A stretch of DNA of 42,423 nt from Butyrivibrio sp. Lineage in GTDB: Bacteria; Bacillota; Clostridia; Lachnospirales; Lachnospiraceae. Both the position numbers and the translations under genes were made by a program. This document shows, in pieces, positions 15,462 through 23,300 of the stretch (position 1 is its first letter; every line of letters begins with the position of its first letter). The notes under the pieces are model-generated. The model searched no databases. It saw only the letters and a program-made list of their open reading frames with translations, and was not told the DNA's origin. The DNA is taken from assembly GCA_016291375.1 (NCBI GenBank), contig JAEEXE010000025.1, positions 1 through 42,423 of the forward strand, in the 5' to 3' direction.

Positions 15462-16513
15462 GCCTTCTGACCTCCCTCTGCCGCAAGTGCTCTTCTCTTT
15501 GCTTCTGTATTGGCAAACCATTCCTTAAATGTAGGTGACTGAACAACTACGATGATAACAACGATAATAGCCTTAACAACCGGTGCCTGGTCTGTAGAAA
15601 CACCCATGGCAAGAAGGGTTGTTGTGATCGCCTGAATGGTATATGCACCTATTACAGCGCCTGCAAGATTGAACTTACCGCCTCCAAGAGAGTTACCACC
15701 AAGGGCAACCGCAAGGATTGAGTCAAGCTCATAGTTAAGTCCGATATTATTGGAATCTGCGGAATAGATACGGCTGCTGGCAACCATGCCTGCTATACCT
15801 GCGCAGAGACCGCATATTAAGTAACATACAAAGCAGATCATGGCAGAATTGATACCTGAAATCCTTGCTGCCCTGCTGTTAATTCCGGCTGATTGGATAT
15901 AAAGACCCAGAGCCGTCTTCTTAAGAAGTAGTGTTACAACCGCAATAACCGCTATGGTTACAAATATGGCTGTAGGTACGGGACATCCCGGTATAAAATT
16001 ACCCAGATACTTGTAGGGCTCGTATCTGATGTATGTGATCTGGTTGTTACATAGAAGAAGTCCGATAGCCCTTGCCGCTGTGAAAAGAATTAGAGTGGCA
16101 ACCATGGGCTGTATCTTGAGCTTGGAAACAAGTGCACCGTTAATGCATCCGCACACTCCTCCAAGTAAGATACCGAAGAGGATTCCAATCCCCAGTGGAA
16201 CCATCAACTGCGTTGTTGAGTTTACGCCGTATCCTGCAAGCATCATGCATGTTCCGCAGGCTGAGAGGCTCATAACAGAACCTACGGAGATATCTGTTCC
16301 GGCTGAAACGGCAACTACAAGCGTCTGACCCACCGCAAGGATAGCTATCTCACTTCCTCTGTTCAATATATCTATAAGTCGTCCATACAACACTCCATGC
16401 TGCATGCCAATGTTAAAAAACGTGGGACTCTTGATCAAATTTATTAGTAGTACTATAAGAAGACAAATGAGCGGCAGAAGCAGCTGTTTTAGTGTTTTAT
16501 TTATTGTTCCCAT
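15458..16513 (-). CDS. Sugar ABC transporter permease (YtfT/RbsC family)
   Basis: 351 residues, strongly hydrophobic. The CUT2 signature VAVSAGTDISVGSVMSLSA and the segment LAVALGGNSLGGGKFNLAGA are clear. Its ATG overlaps the ATPase stop (TAATG) and follows GGGAGGTGA. It forms a heterodimeric channel with the next permease. Two different permeases plus a two-domain ATPase match the YtfR/YtfT/YjfF arrangement rather than the single-permease ribose system. Confidence 0.91.
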   Translation of the reverse strand: MGTINKTLKQLLLPLICLLIVLLINLIKSPTFFNIGMQHGVLYGRLIDILNRGSEIAILAVGQTLVVAVSAGTDISVGSVMSLSACGTCMMLAGYGVNSTTQLMVPLGIGILFGILLGGVCGCINGALVSKLKIQPMVATLILFTAARAIGLLLCNNQITYIRYEPYKYLGNFIPGCPVPTAIFVTIAVIAVVTLLLKKTALGLYIQSAGINSRAARISGINSAMICFVCYLICGLCAGIAGMVASSRIYSADSNNIGLNYELDSILAVALGGNSLGGGKFNLAGAVIGAYTIQAITTTLLAMGVSTDQAPVVKAIIVVIIVVVQSPTFKEWFANTEAKRRALAAEGGQKA

Positions 16514-18024
16514 TACTTCTCACCTCCCGCAATCGCACTCATTACACTTTCCTGTGTCATGTCTCCTTCTATCTCACCGACTTTTTCGCCGTCTCTCATG
16601 ACACACATTCTTGTACAAGTACGAAGCATTTCTTCTATTTCGGAAGATATGAATACTACGCTCATACCCTCTTTTGCAAATTGTAAAATAAGCTTCTGGA
16701 ACTCTGTCTTGGTTCCGATGTCTATACCTCTTGTGGGCTCATCCAGAATAAGAAGATCGGGATGAGTGCACAGCCATCTTGCAAGGATGACTTTCTGCTG
16801 ATTTCCTCCGGAGAGCTGGGACAGAGGTGTCTCCCTGCTTGCTGTCTTGATCTGCAGCATATCAATGAACTTATCTGCGATCTCGATCTGCTTTGCTCTC
16901 GGAACTTTTTTGAACATTCCGTTCTTTGCCTGAAGTGCGAGTATGATGTTCTCTCTTACAGACAACTCGCCGATACATCCATCGGCCTTTCTGTCATCGG
17001 GAAGATATGCCATTCCCTTCTTAATAGAGTCGATTGGTGCTTTTATATTAATTTCTTTACCCTTCATGAACTCTTTACCGGTCTGCGCTCTGTCTGCGCC
17101 ATATATGCAGCGCACCATCTCACTACGACCGCTCCCCAAGAGTCCTGTAACTCCAACTACTTCGCCTTTGCGGATCTCAAAATCAAAAGGTTTAACCGTT
17201 CCTTTATGACTAAGTCCTTCGGCTTTGAGCATAACTTCTGAGCTGATATTTACTTCTCCCTCAGGCTTGATAGATGCAAGGTCATCAAAGTCCTTACCAA
17301 GCATCGCTGCAACAAGTTTAACTCTTGGAAGCTCGCTTATAGAGTAGTCTCCCACGAATTTACCGTTTCTCATAACGGTGATCCTGTCACATACTGCATA
17401 AACCTGCTCTAGGAAGTGTGTAACGAATATGATTCCTACGCCTTTTTTCTTAAGGTCTCTCATTACATCAAAGAGCTTTTCAACTTCGTGATCATCAAGT
17501 GATGATGTGGGCTCATCGAGGATAAGTACCTTACAATCCATATCAACGGCTCTCGCGATAGCGATCATCTGCTGTATGGCAAGGGAGTAGTTTTCAAGGG
17601 TCATGGTAACATCTATCTTTATACCAAGACCGTCCATTATTGCTTTTGCTTTTTTATTCATAGAGCGCCAGTCTATCGTACCAAGTGCCGTGACAGGTTC
17701 GCGCCCTATAAAAAGATTCTCTGCAACTGAGAGGTTAGGACAGAGATTTACCTCCTGATAAACTGTTGCAATTCCTATTTTTTGCGCATCTTCAGTAGAG
17801 TGATTGAAAACGTTGCCCTCTACTCCCTGCACATATACTTCACCGGCATCTCTCTCATATACACCTGTGAGACACTTGATAATGGTAGACTTTCCCGCTC
17901 CATTTTCGCCCATCAGTGCATGGATCTCGCCTTTATGAAGTGTAAGCTGTGCGTGATCCAGTGCAACTACACCGGGAAAGACTTTTACTATGTCACGCAT
18001 AACGATAAGTTCATTCTGCTCCAT
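16513..18024 (-). CDS. Sugar ABC transporter ATPase, two nucleotide-binding domains (YtfR/RbsA family)
   Basis: 503 residues, standard for RbsA-type proteins with two fused ATPase domains. The first domain has Walker A GENGAGKST and Walker B VLILDEPTSSLD. The second has the usual altered P-loop GLLGSGRSE with LSGGNQQK and LLILDEPTRGID. The altered second P-loop is typical of the family, not damage. It energizes import through the two permeases. A hairpin lies between it and the binding-protein gene, which probably sets lower expression than the binding protein. Confidence 0.95.
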   Translation of the reverse strand: MEQNELIVMRDIVKVFPGVVALDHAQLTLHKGEIHALMGENGAGKSTIIKCLTGVYERDAGEVYVQGVEGNVFNHSTEDAQKIGIATVYQEVNLCPNLSVAENLFIGREPVTALGTIDWRSMNKKAKAIMDGLGIKIDVTMTLENYSLAIQQMIAIARAVDMDCKVLILDEPTSSLDDHEVEKLFDVMRDLKKKGVGIIFVTHFLEQVYAVCDRITVMRNGKFVGDYSISELPRVKLVAAMLGKDFDDLASIKPEGEVNISSEVMLKAEGLSHKGTVKPFDFEIRKGEVVGVTGLLGSGRSEMVRCIYGADRAQTGKEFMKGKEINIKAPIDSIKKGMAYLPDDRKADGCIGELSVRENIILALQAKNGMFKKVPRAKQIEIADKFIDMLQIKTASRETPLSQLSGGNQQKVILARWLCTHPDLLILDEPTRGIDIGTKTEFQKLILQFAKEGMSVVFISSEIEEMLRTCTRMCVMRDGEKVGEIEGDMTQESVMSAIAGGEK

Positions 18025-18069
18025 AAATAATACCTTTCTTGCTTAGAGTTTCTTTGATCTTTGATAATA

Positions 18070-18099
18070 AATAGGGTAGTTCTTTCGAACTACCCTATT
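18070..18099 (-). terminator. Intercistronic hairpin after the binding-protein gene
   Basis: A perfect 13-bp stem (18070-18082 with 18087-18099) closed on the minus strand by a GAAA loop, a GNRA tetraloop. Only a mixed TTTATTATC tract follows. It lies 21 bp past the binding-protein stop and 45 bp before the ATPase start. It is best read as a partial terminator or 3'-end stabilizer that favours binding-protein expression over the membrane parts. Confidence 0.8.
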
Positions 18100-18120
18100 A
18101 TTTTGGCCTCAAATCCTAAA

Positions 18121-19251
18121 TTAGTAAGCTGCCTCAACAGTTGCTGCGTCAACTACTACAAGGGGTTCTGTTACTTCTTTGCCTGAATTGTTTGTGTAAG
18201 TGATGTCCTTAAGGATATCCTCAGAAACATACCAAGGCTCAGCCATGAATGTCTGCTTCTCTACAGTCTCGCCAGCCTTAAGAGCCTGGATGAGCTTAAG
18301 ACAATCAGGTCCCTGAAGAGGATTGCACTGGAAGTCTGCGTTGATCTCTTTGTCGAGAACCATCTGAAGACCTGCTGTACAAGCGTCGAATGAGATAACG
18401 ATTACATCGCCGTCAACACCGTAAGAAACGCCTGCTGCCTTCATAGCATCGATAGCACCAAATGCTTCGTTATCGTTCTGGCAGATAACAACGTTGAACT
18501 TGCCTTCATAAGACTTGCAGTAAGACTCCATAACTTTCTGTCCGCCGTCCTGTGTGAAGTCACCTGTCTGAGAATCAAGAAGGTTCCATCCCTCAGAATC
18601 TACATACTTGTGGAAACCTGTTGTACGTCCGATCTCAGCTGAAGAACCTGTTGTTCCTGTGATCTCAAGGATGTTGAGTTCCTTGATGCCCTTAGCTTCT
18701 GCGTAAGCCTTGAGCCATGCACCTGCTGCAAGTCCCTCGTTTGTGAACTCAGAACCTACCCAAGATACATACTTGTCGGAATCATCAATTGTACGGTCGA
18801 TAACGATAACAGGGATTCCTGCGTCATCAGCCTCTGTAAGAACTGTATCCCAACCTGTTGAAACGATAGGATCGATTACGATGTAATCAACGTCCTGCTC
18901 AATGAAGTTACGAACTGCCTCAAGCTGTGCTGCTGAATCGTTGTCACAATCAACGAACTGAAGATCAATGCCGTTCTCTTTAGAAAGAGCTGCCTGAACT
19001 GAATTTGTTGAAGCTGTACGCCAGTCTGACTCATGTCCAACCTGTGCGAAACCAACAGTGATAACATCGCCGTCTGCTGCGGGAGCTGCGTCCTCTGAAG
19101 GAGCTTCGTCTGCTGCAGGAGCTTCCTCTGCTGCGGGAGCTTCAGCTGCAGGTGCTTCAGCTGCGGGAGCTGCGCCCTGTGAACCACATCCTGCAAGCAA
19201 TGAGAATGACATTGCTGCAGCAACAATTGTTGCCAATACTTTCTTTTTCAT
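18121..19251 (-). CDS. Sugar-binding lipoprotein of the ABC transporter (YtfQ-like)
   Basis: 376 residues. A signal peptide ends in a lipobox (SLLAGC, Cys22), followed by a low-complexity Ala/Glu/Pro tether of about 40 residues. The binding domain is of the ribose/galactofuranose class (VGFAQVGHESDWRTASTNSV, GWDTVLTEADDAGIPVIVID, GTTGSSAEIGRTTGF, GDFTQDGGQKVMES). These segments recall E. coli YtfQ, which binds galactofuranose, but the ligand here is not proven. It is the first gene of the operon, with a GGAGGG site 6 bases before the ATG. A close paralogue lies at 22245-23300. Confidence 0.93.
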   Translation of the reverse strand: MKKKVLATIVAAAMSFSLLAGCGSQGAAPAAEAPAAEAPAAEEAPAADEAPSEDAAPAADGDVITVGFAQVGHESDWRTASTNSVQAALSKENGIDLQFVDCDNDSAAQLEAVRNFIEQDVDYIVIDPIVSTGWDTVLTEADDAGIPVIVIDRTIDDSDKYVSWVGSEFTNEGLAAGAWLKAYAEAKGIKELNILEITGTTGSSAEIGRTTGFHKYVDSEGWNLLDSQTGDFTQDGGQKVMESYCKSYEGKFNVVICQNDNEAFGAIDAMKAAGVSYGVDGDVIVISFDACTAGLQMVLDKEINADFQCNPLQGPDCLKLIQALKAGETVEKQTFMAEPWYVSEDILKDITYTNNSGKEVTEPLVVVDAATVEAAY

Positions 19252-19604
19252 GTTGTACCCTCCATTTACTTTATAATGGTTTTGTTAAGCATATTCTACT
19301 TATTAGGAAGGGTTATTAACAGCTTATAGCGGCACTATGCACAAGTTTCTATATTTTGACAATACAAATCTGCGTGTTATACTGATATAAAAAAGTACAA
19401 ATTTTGCAAAAAGCGTTTTCTTTATCCGTTTTTGGTTGATTTTTTTATATAAAACAGGAAATTCTTTTGGCTGATTTATAATTTTTTCTCTCTTTGTTTC
19501 TGATATTTTTAATAATGCACATCCATTTTCTGACAATTATTTTTTTATATTCGGAAAAAAGATAAATTTTTTACCCATAATTTTTATAAAAAAACGAGGA
19601 AAAA
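19252..19604. promoter_or_regulatory. Divergent control region between transporter operon and regulator
   Basis: 353 bp, very AT-rich. On the plus strand TTGACA (19356-19361), 16 bp and TATACT (19378-19383) form a good promoter for the regulator gene with a long (~215 nt) leader. Two direct copies of ACAAAT occur (in AATACAAATC near 19361 and AGTACAAATT near 19395). They resemble half-sites of AraR-type operators but no full palindrome is present. No convincing -35/-10 pair was found for the transporter on the minus strand, though TAGAAT lies about 40 bp from its start codon. A 70-codon minus-strand frame here looks spurious. Confidence 0.5.
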
Positions 19605-20627
19605 ATGACCAAGATAGAAAATATTACTCAAATTCTAAGAGACGAGGTGTCAAAACGCCTTATTGATAAAGATCTCTTTCTACCGACTGAAAAAGAATTA
19701 TGCAGCAGGTTTAACTGTAGCAGGCAGACGATCAGAAAAGTTCTTAATAATCTCAAAGAAGACAAGCTCATAACTTCGAGGCAGGGTAGTGGCTATAAGC
19801 TTACGGGATTAAGCCCCAACGCCAAGAGAAACCATGTGTGTCTCTTGTTCTCGCGACCCGACGACTATATATATCCAGCCCTTATCTATGATATAGAAAA
19901 GGGTATCTCTTCGGGACAGGATTTCCCTATGGCAGTATCTGTATTTGAGACGGGAGCAGATTTTTATAAAGAGAGAAAGATATTAAAAGAGCTACTTAAA
20001 AATCCTCCGCTTGCTATTCTCTCAGAGTGTTTTTCCACTATGCAAAGTCCAAATGCGGATCTTTATAAGGAGCTTGAAAGCAAGGGCTGTGCAACCATCT
20101 TCCTATACGGAACATATCGAAACATGGCCGATTTCCCTTCTATATCAGAGGGAACTTTTGATGCTGTTTACAACCTTGTTGAAAAGCTTATTAAGTCAGG
20201 GCATCATAAGATCGGCGGTGTTTTCATGGACAACAACCCCAGAAATTCACATGGACTTTATGGCTTTTTCTCTGCCCTTAGGGATAACGATCTTTCTTTT
20301 GGCAAAGATAGGTTTCTTATTGCTTCGCCTGAGGTTGATCTCTATGCCCTTTCATCTCTTTGCAGAGAGTGCGATGCTCTTATCTTTTGCAGCGATGAGA
20401 TCGCATACCCCTGCGTTCGATATCTGCTGGAGCAAAGGCTTATAGATCTTGGCATTAAACCCGTCTACAGCTTTGACAACAGCTATCTTTCTCAGACGGG
20501 CTCTTTTAAGCTACCAAGTTTGTTCCATGTAAGGGAATCCCTTGCCATGGCGATCTCGGAGAGGATTCTTTCAATAATAAAAGGACAACCGAGAATCTCG
20601 ATCGTCCTTCCCTATCAGCCTGTCTGA
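19605..20627 (+). CDS. GntR-type transcription regulator with periplasmic-binding-like effector domain (AraR-like)
   Basis: 340 residues. Residues 1-68 form a GntR winged helix (LPTEKELCSRFNCSRQTIRK, then VLNNLKEDKLITSRQGSGY). The remainder (about 75-340) resembles the sugar-binding effector domain of LacI/AraR regulators (VCLLFSRPDDY, HKIGGVFMDNNPRNSHGLYG, DALIFCSDEIAYPCVRYLL). It is divergent from the transporter operon and likely controls it in response to a sugar. A GAGGA site precedes the ATG. It is the only plus-strand protein gene that I call in the window; its last 13 bp overlap the end of the convergent response regulator. Confidence 0.9.
   Translation: MTKIENITQILRDEVSKRLIDKDLFLPTEKELCSRFNCSRQTIRKVLNNLKEDKLITSRQGSGYKLTGLSPNAKRNHVCLLFSRPDDYIYPALIYDIEKGISSGQDFPMAVSVFETGADFYKERKILKELLKNPPLAILSECFSTMQSPNADLYKELESKGCATIFLYGTYRNMADFPSISEGTFDAVYNLVEKLIKSGHHKIGGVFMDNNPRNSHGLYGFFSALRDNDLSFGKDRFLIASPEVDLYALSSLCRECDALIFCSDEIAYPCVRYLLEQRLIDLGIKPVYSFDNSYLSQTGSFKLPSLFHVRESLAMAISERILSIIKGQPRISIVLPYQPV
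20571..20609 (-). terminator. Terminator of the sensor operon, inside the 3' end of the convergent regulator gene
   Basis: On the minus strand AAGGAC, an imperfect inner stem (CGAGA/CTCGG) and GTCCTT (20581-20609) are followed by a T-rich TTATTATTG. It lies within 35 bp of the response-regulator stop. It is embedded in coding sequence of the plus-strand GntR gene. Confidence 0.6.
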
Positions 20628-22225
20628 TTTCTGTATTCTTTTGGGGACATTCCATACATCTTCCTAAATACGAAGCTAAAGTAGTGGGCGTCTTTGTAGC
20701 CCACCGCCGCAGCAACATCCGCTGTATGCATACGCTCTTTTGACAAGAGTTCTCTTGCCTTCTCAAGCCTCTTTGATGTAAGGAATTTTACAAATGTCGT
20801 GTCCATTTCCTTGCTGAAAATGGTGCTCAGATAACTGCTGTTCACTGACAGCGCCTCCGCAACATCAACAAGGGAGCAGCCTTCGTTCATATAGTTCTCA
20901 TCAATATAGGCAATTGCATCGCTTATAAGCTTGTTTCCTCTGGAATTGGAAGCTCCGTCGCGAAGTTCCAGAGCGCTCTTTAACAGAGAAGTCAGGAACT
21001 CGCCCACCATCTCGCCTTTAATATCATAGCCGCCTTCCGGAGAAAAGAGTTTTTCATTTATATCCTTCTTGGGGACACCACAGCCTTCCAAAAAGCTGCT
21101 TGCCGCAAAAAGTGAATTAAGTACAAAGAAGTTTCTAAACACGTGCCCTTTAAGTGCATCGCCAAGACTCGCAATATACTCCGATACAAATTCCGCGATC
21201 TCGCTCTCTCTTCCTGTTGCCAAAAAGCCCTTAAGTACGACTCTGTCCACCTTGGAGCTGTCTATATTTTCTATGGAGCCATCCCTTGATGTGGTGTACT
21301 TGGCGGAAGTTTCCTCCGTCAGAATATGTGTGTCCTGTACAAAGAATCTGCAGGCGAACGCATGGTTCACGAGGTTAAAGCAGTCTTCCAGGGCGCTGAA
21401 TCTCTCAACGGGTTTGCCCGCAGAAACATACCACTCTATTTTGTCGTCCTTGTCCTCGCATATCTCCGCGATCTTGGATACGCCTCTGGTGACATAATCT
21501 GCCACAATGTCTTTTTCCCCTTTTACAACAACTATATAGGTATTAAGAGACCATCTGGAAAGTATGTACGCAGGGAATCTTAAGAAATAGCTCATAAGCT
21601 CTTCCAGTGCTTTGCAATATTCCGGGGAGCCGATCTCTTCAAAGGGCTTCTCTTTATCTTTTATGGAAAAGAGAATGAGGCTGAATGCGGAAGCGGTTAT
21701 ATCAAGAGATAGCTTTCCCGCTTCGACATAGATGTCCTTTACAGGCATTGTACCCGTAAGGACCTTTTCAAGAAATTCTCTTCGCTGGAGCTGCTCATAT
21801 TCCTGAGTTTCAATCTGGTACTGCATAAGATAGCCCTGCTGAGTGCGCTCGCTCTCTATCTTTTCTTTAACACTGTCCAGAGCTTCCTTCATTCCAAGCT
21901 TGGTAATGGGCTTGGATATATAGTGATCGACGCCTTCTTTGATAGCGCGCCTTGCATATTCAAAGTCATCGTAGCCACTCATGATTATCATGTGCATTGC
22001 CGGAAACTCTTTGCTCACAATGTGGCAAAGTGACAAGCCGTCCATAAATGGCATCTTGATATCGGTGATAAGGACATCAGGCGCTGTCTTTCTGATCAGC
22101 GGCAGAGCCATTTCCCCGTCACTGGCTTCCCCTACAAAACTAAAGCCGTATTCTTCCCAGGGAATATTATCCCTGATACTCTCCCTCACAACACTTTCAT
22201 CCTCCACAAGAAAAACCTTCAGCAT
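20615..22225 (-). CDS. Response regulator, YesN type (receiver plus AraC DNA-binding domain)
   Basis: 536 residues. The receiver (1-125) has acidic residues VEDE, phospho-acceptor Asp55 (LITDIKMPFMDG) and Lys105 (YISKPI). A ~300-residue middle domain follows, then an AraC/XylS double helix-turn-helix (about 430-536) with SLVDVAEALSVNSSYLSTIF and TADVAAAVGYKDAHYFSFVF. It is last in the kinase-lipoprotein-regulator operon, 20 bp after the lipoprotein. Such regulators commonly activate neighbouring sugar ABC operons, so the YtfQ-type importer beside it is the probable target. Confidence 0.93.
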   Translation of the reverse strand: MLKVFLVEDESVVRESIRDNIPWEEYGFSFVGEASDGEMALPLIRKTAPDVLITDIKMPFMDGLSLCHIVSKEFPAMHMIIMSGYDDFEYARRAIKEGVDHYISKPITKLGMKEALDSVKEKIESERTQQGYLMQYQIETQEYEQLQRREFLEKVLTGTMPVKDIYVEAGKLSLDITASAFSLILFSIKDKEKPFEEIGSPEYCKALEELMSYFLRFPAYILSRWSLNTYIVVVKGEKDIVADYVTRGVSKIAEICEDKDDKIEWYVSAGKPVERFSALEDCFNLVNHAFACRFFVQDTHILTEETSAKYTTSRDGSIENIDSSKVDRVVLKGFLATGRESEIAEFVSEYIASLGDALKGHVFRNFFVLNSLFAASSFLEGCGVPKKDINEKLFSPEGGYDIKGEMVGEFLTSLLKSALELRDGASNSRGNKLISDAIAYIDENYMNEGCSLVDVAEALSVNSSYLSTIFSKEMDTTFVKFLTSKRLEKARELLSKERMHTADVAAAVGYKDAHYFSFVFRKMYGMSPKEYRNQTG

Positions 22226-22244
22226 AAAATAACCTTCCCGTAAC

Positions 22245-23300
22245 TTAATAATTTCTGTCTTCTATATATTCGTCGACATTATCTTTGGTAAAAACCTTCT
22301 CATCCATGTAGTTTGTCTTGTCCACAGTTTTTCCCGCCTCAAGATCGTTTATGATCTGAGCAAGAAGATCTCCCGAGTTGGGATTGCACTCCACATCTAC
22401 ATTTATAACACCCTCTTTGACAAGCTCCAGAGCCTTCTTGGTCCCGTCAAAAGAAATAAGGATCTTATCCCCTTTGCCGCCTGTCTTGATCCCTGCTTCC
22501 TGCAAGGCTTCCAATGCACCAAATGCCATATCGTCATTTTGGCACACAATTACATCTATGTCATCAAACTCCTTGAGGAGTCTTTCCATAGTTTCTTTTC
22601 CCTTGGCCTGCGTAAACTCTCCGTTTGCTGATGCAAGCATGTTCCAGTTCATATGTCTTGCAGCGATAGCTCCAAAGCCTCGTGTTCTTCCGGCTTGCGC
22701 AGATGACCCGGTTGTTCCCTCAAGCACAACAATATTGACAGTCTCAGTGCTCATCTCTTCTTCATCGAGATAACTCTCAAGCCACTTACCTGCCGAGGCG
22801 CCCTCTGCATACATATCTTCCCCAATAAAAGCTGTGTATAAAGAGTCGTCGTTTACAGAAATATTTCTGTCTAAAAGAATTACCGGTATCCCTGCATCTC
22901 TTGCCTCGGAGAGAACCATTTCCCATCCCTCCTGGATAACAGGACAGATCACGATGTAATCCACTCTCTGGGAGATAAAGCTACGCACCGCCTTTATCTG
23001 TTTTTCCTGCTTCTGCCTTGCGTTATCAAAGATAAGAAAGAATCCGTTTCCCGTTGAAAGAGAAGCCTTTACCGATTCGGTGTTGGCGCTTCTCCAGGTG
23101 GATTCACTTCCAAGCTGAGAAAACCCTACGCTTATAAGCGCATCGTCAGACTTGGTCTCTATCGTGCTGTCACCTTGAGTAACGTCGGATACCGCCGGTC
23201 CCGCAAAGGAACCGCAGCCGGACAGCAGGATTGTAACCCCTGTTAAAAGAGCTGTCGCTCTGTTTTTTATTTTTTTAATTCCCTTTACTCTTATCCCCAT
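22245..23300 (-). CDS. YtfQ-like binding lipoprotein of a sensor operon (no transporter of its own)
   Basis: 351 residues from the ATG at 23298-23300, which has an AGAGGA site and overlaps the kinase by 26 bp. A start at 23366 is possible but would place 22 basic residues before the signal peptide. Lipobox LLSGC, Cys29. The binding domain is clearly paralogous to the transporter's protein at 18121-19251 (VGFSQLGSESTWRSANTESV, GWEMVLSEARDAGIPVILLD, GTTGSSAQAGRTRGF). It lies between kinase and response regulator genes, suggesting it presents sugar to the kinase, as XylFII does for LytS in clostridial xylose sensing. Confidence 0.9.
   Translation of the reverse strand: MGIRVKGIKKIKNRATALLTGVTILLSGCGSFAGPAVSDVTQGDSTIETKSDDALISVGFSQLGSESTWRSANTESVKASLSTGNGFFLIFDNARQKQEKQIKAVRSFISQRVDYIVICPVIQEGWEMVLSEARDAGIPVILLDRNISVNDDSLYTAFIGEDMYAEGASAGKWLESYLDEEEMSTETVNIVVLEGTTGSSAQAGRTRGFGAIAARHMNWNMLASANGEFTQAKGKETMERLLKEFDDIDVIVCQNDDMAFGALEALQEAGIKTGGKGDKILISFDGTKKALELVKEGVINVDVECNPNSGDLLAQIINDLEAGKTVDKTNYMDEKVFTKDNVDEYIEDRNY

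Noticed and set aside
16513..18024. Altered second P-loop of the transporter ATPase as a damaged domain
   Set aside because: The GLLGSGRSE form is normal for the second domain of RbsA/YtfR-type ATPases.
18876..19226. 116-codon frame within the binding-protein gene, rich in Gln and Leu
   Set aside because: Out-of-frame reading of the Ala/Glu/Pro tether in a clearly coding lipoprotein gene.
19324..19536. Minus-strand 70-codon frame in the divergent control region
   Set aside because: Very AT-rich, no ribosome binding site, covers the plus-strand promoter of the regulator, and the protein shows no recognisable features.
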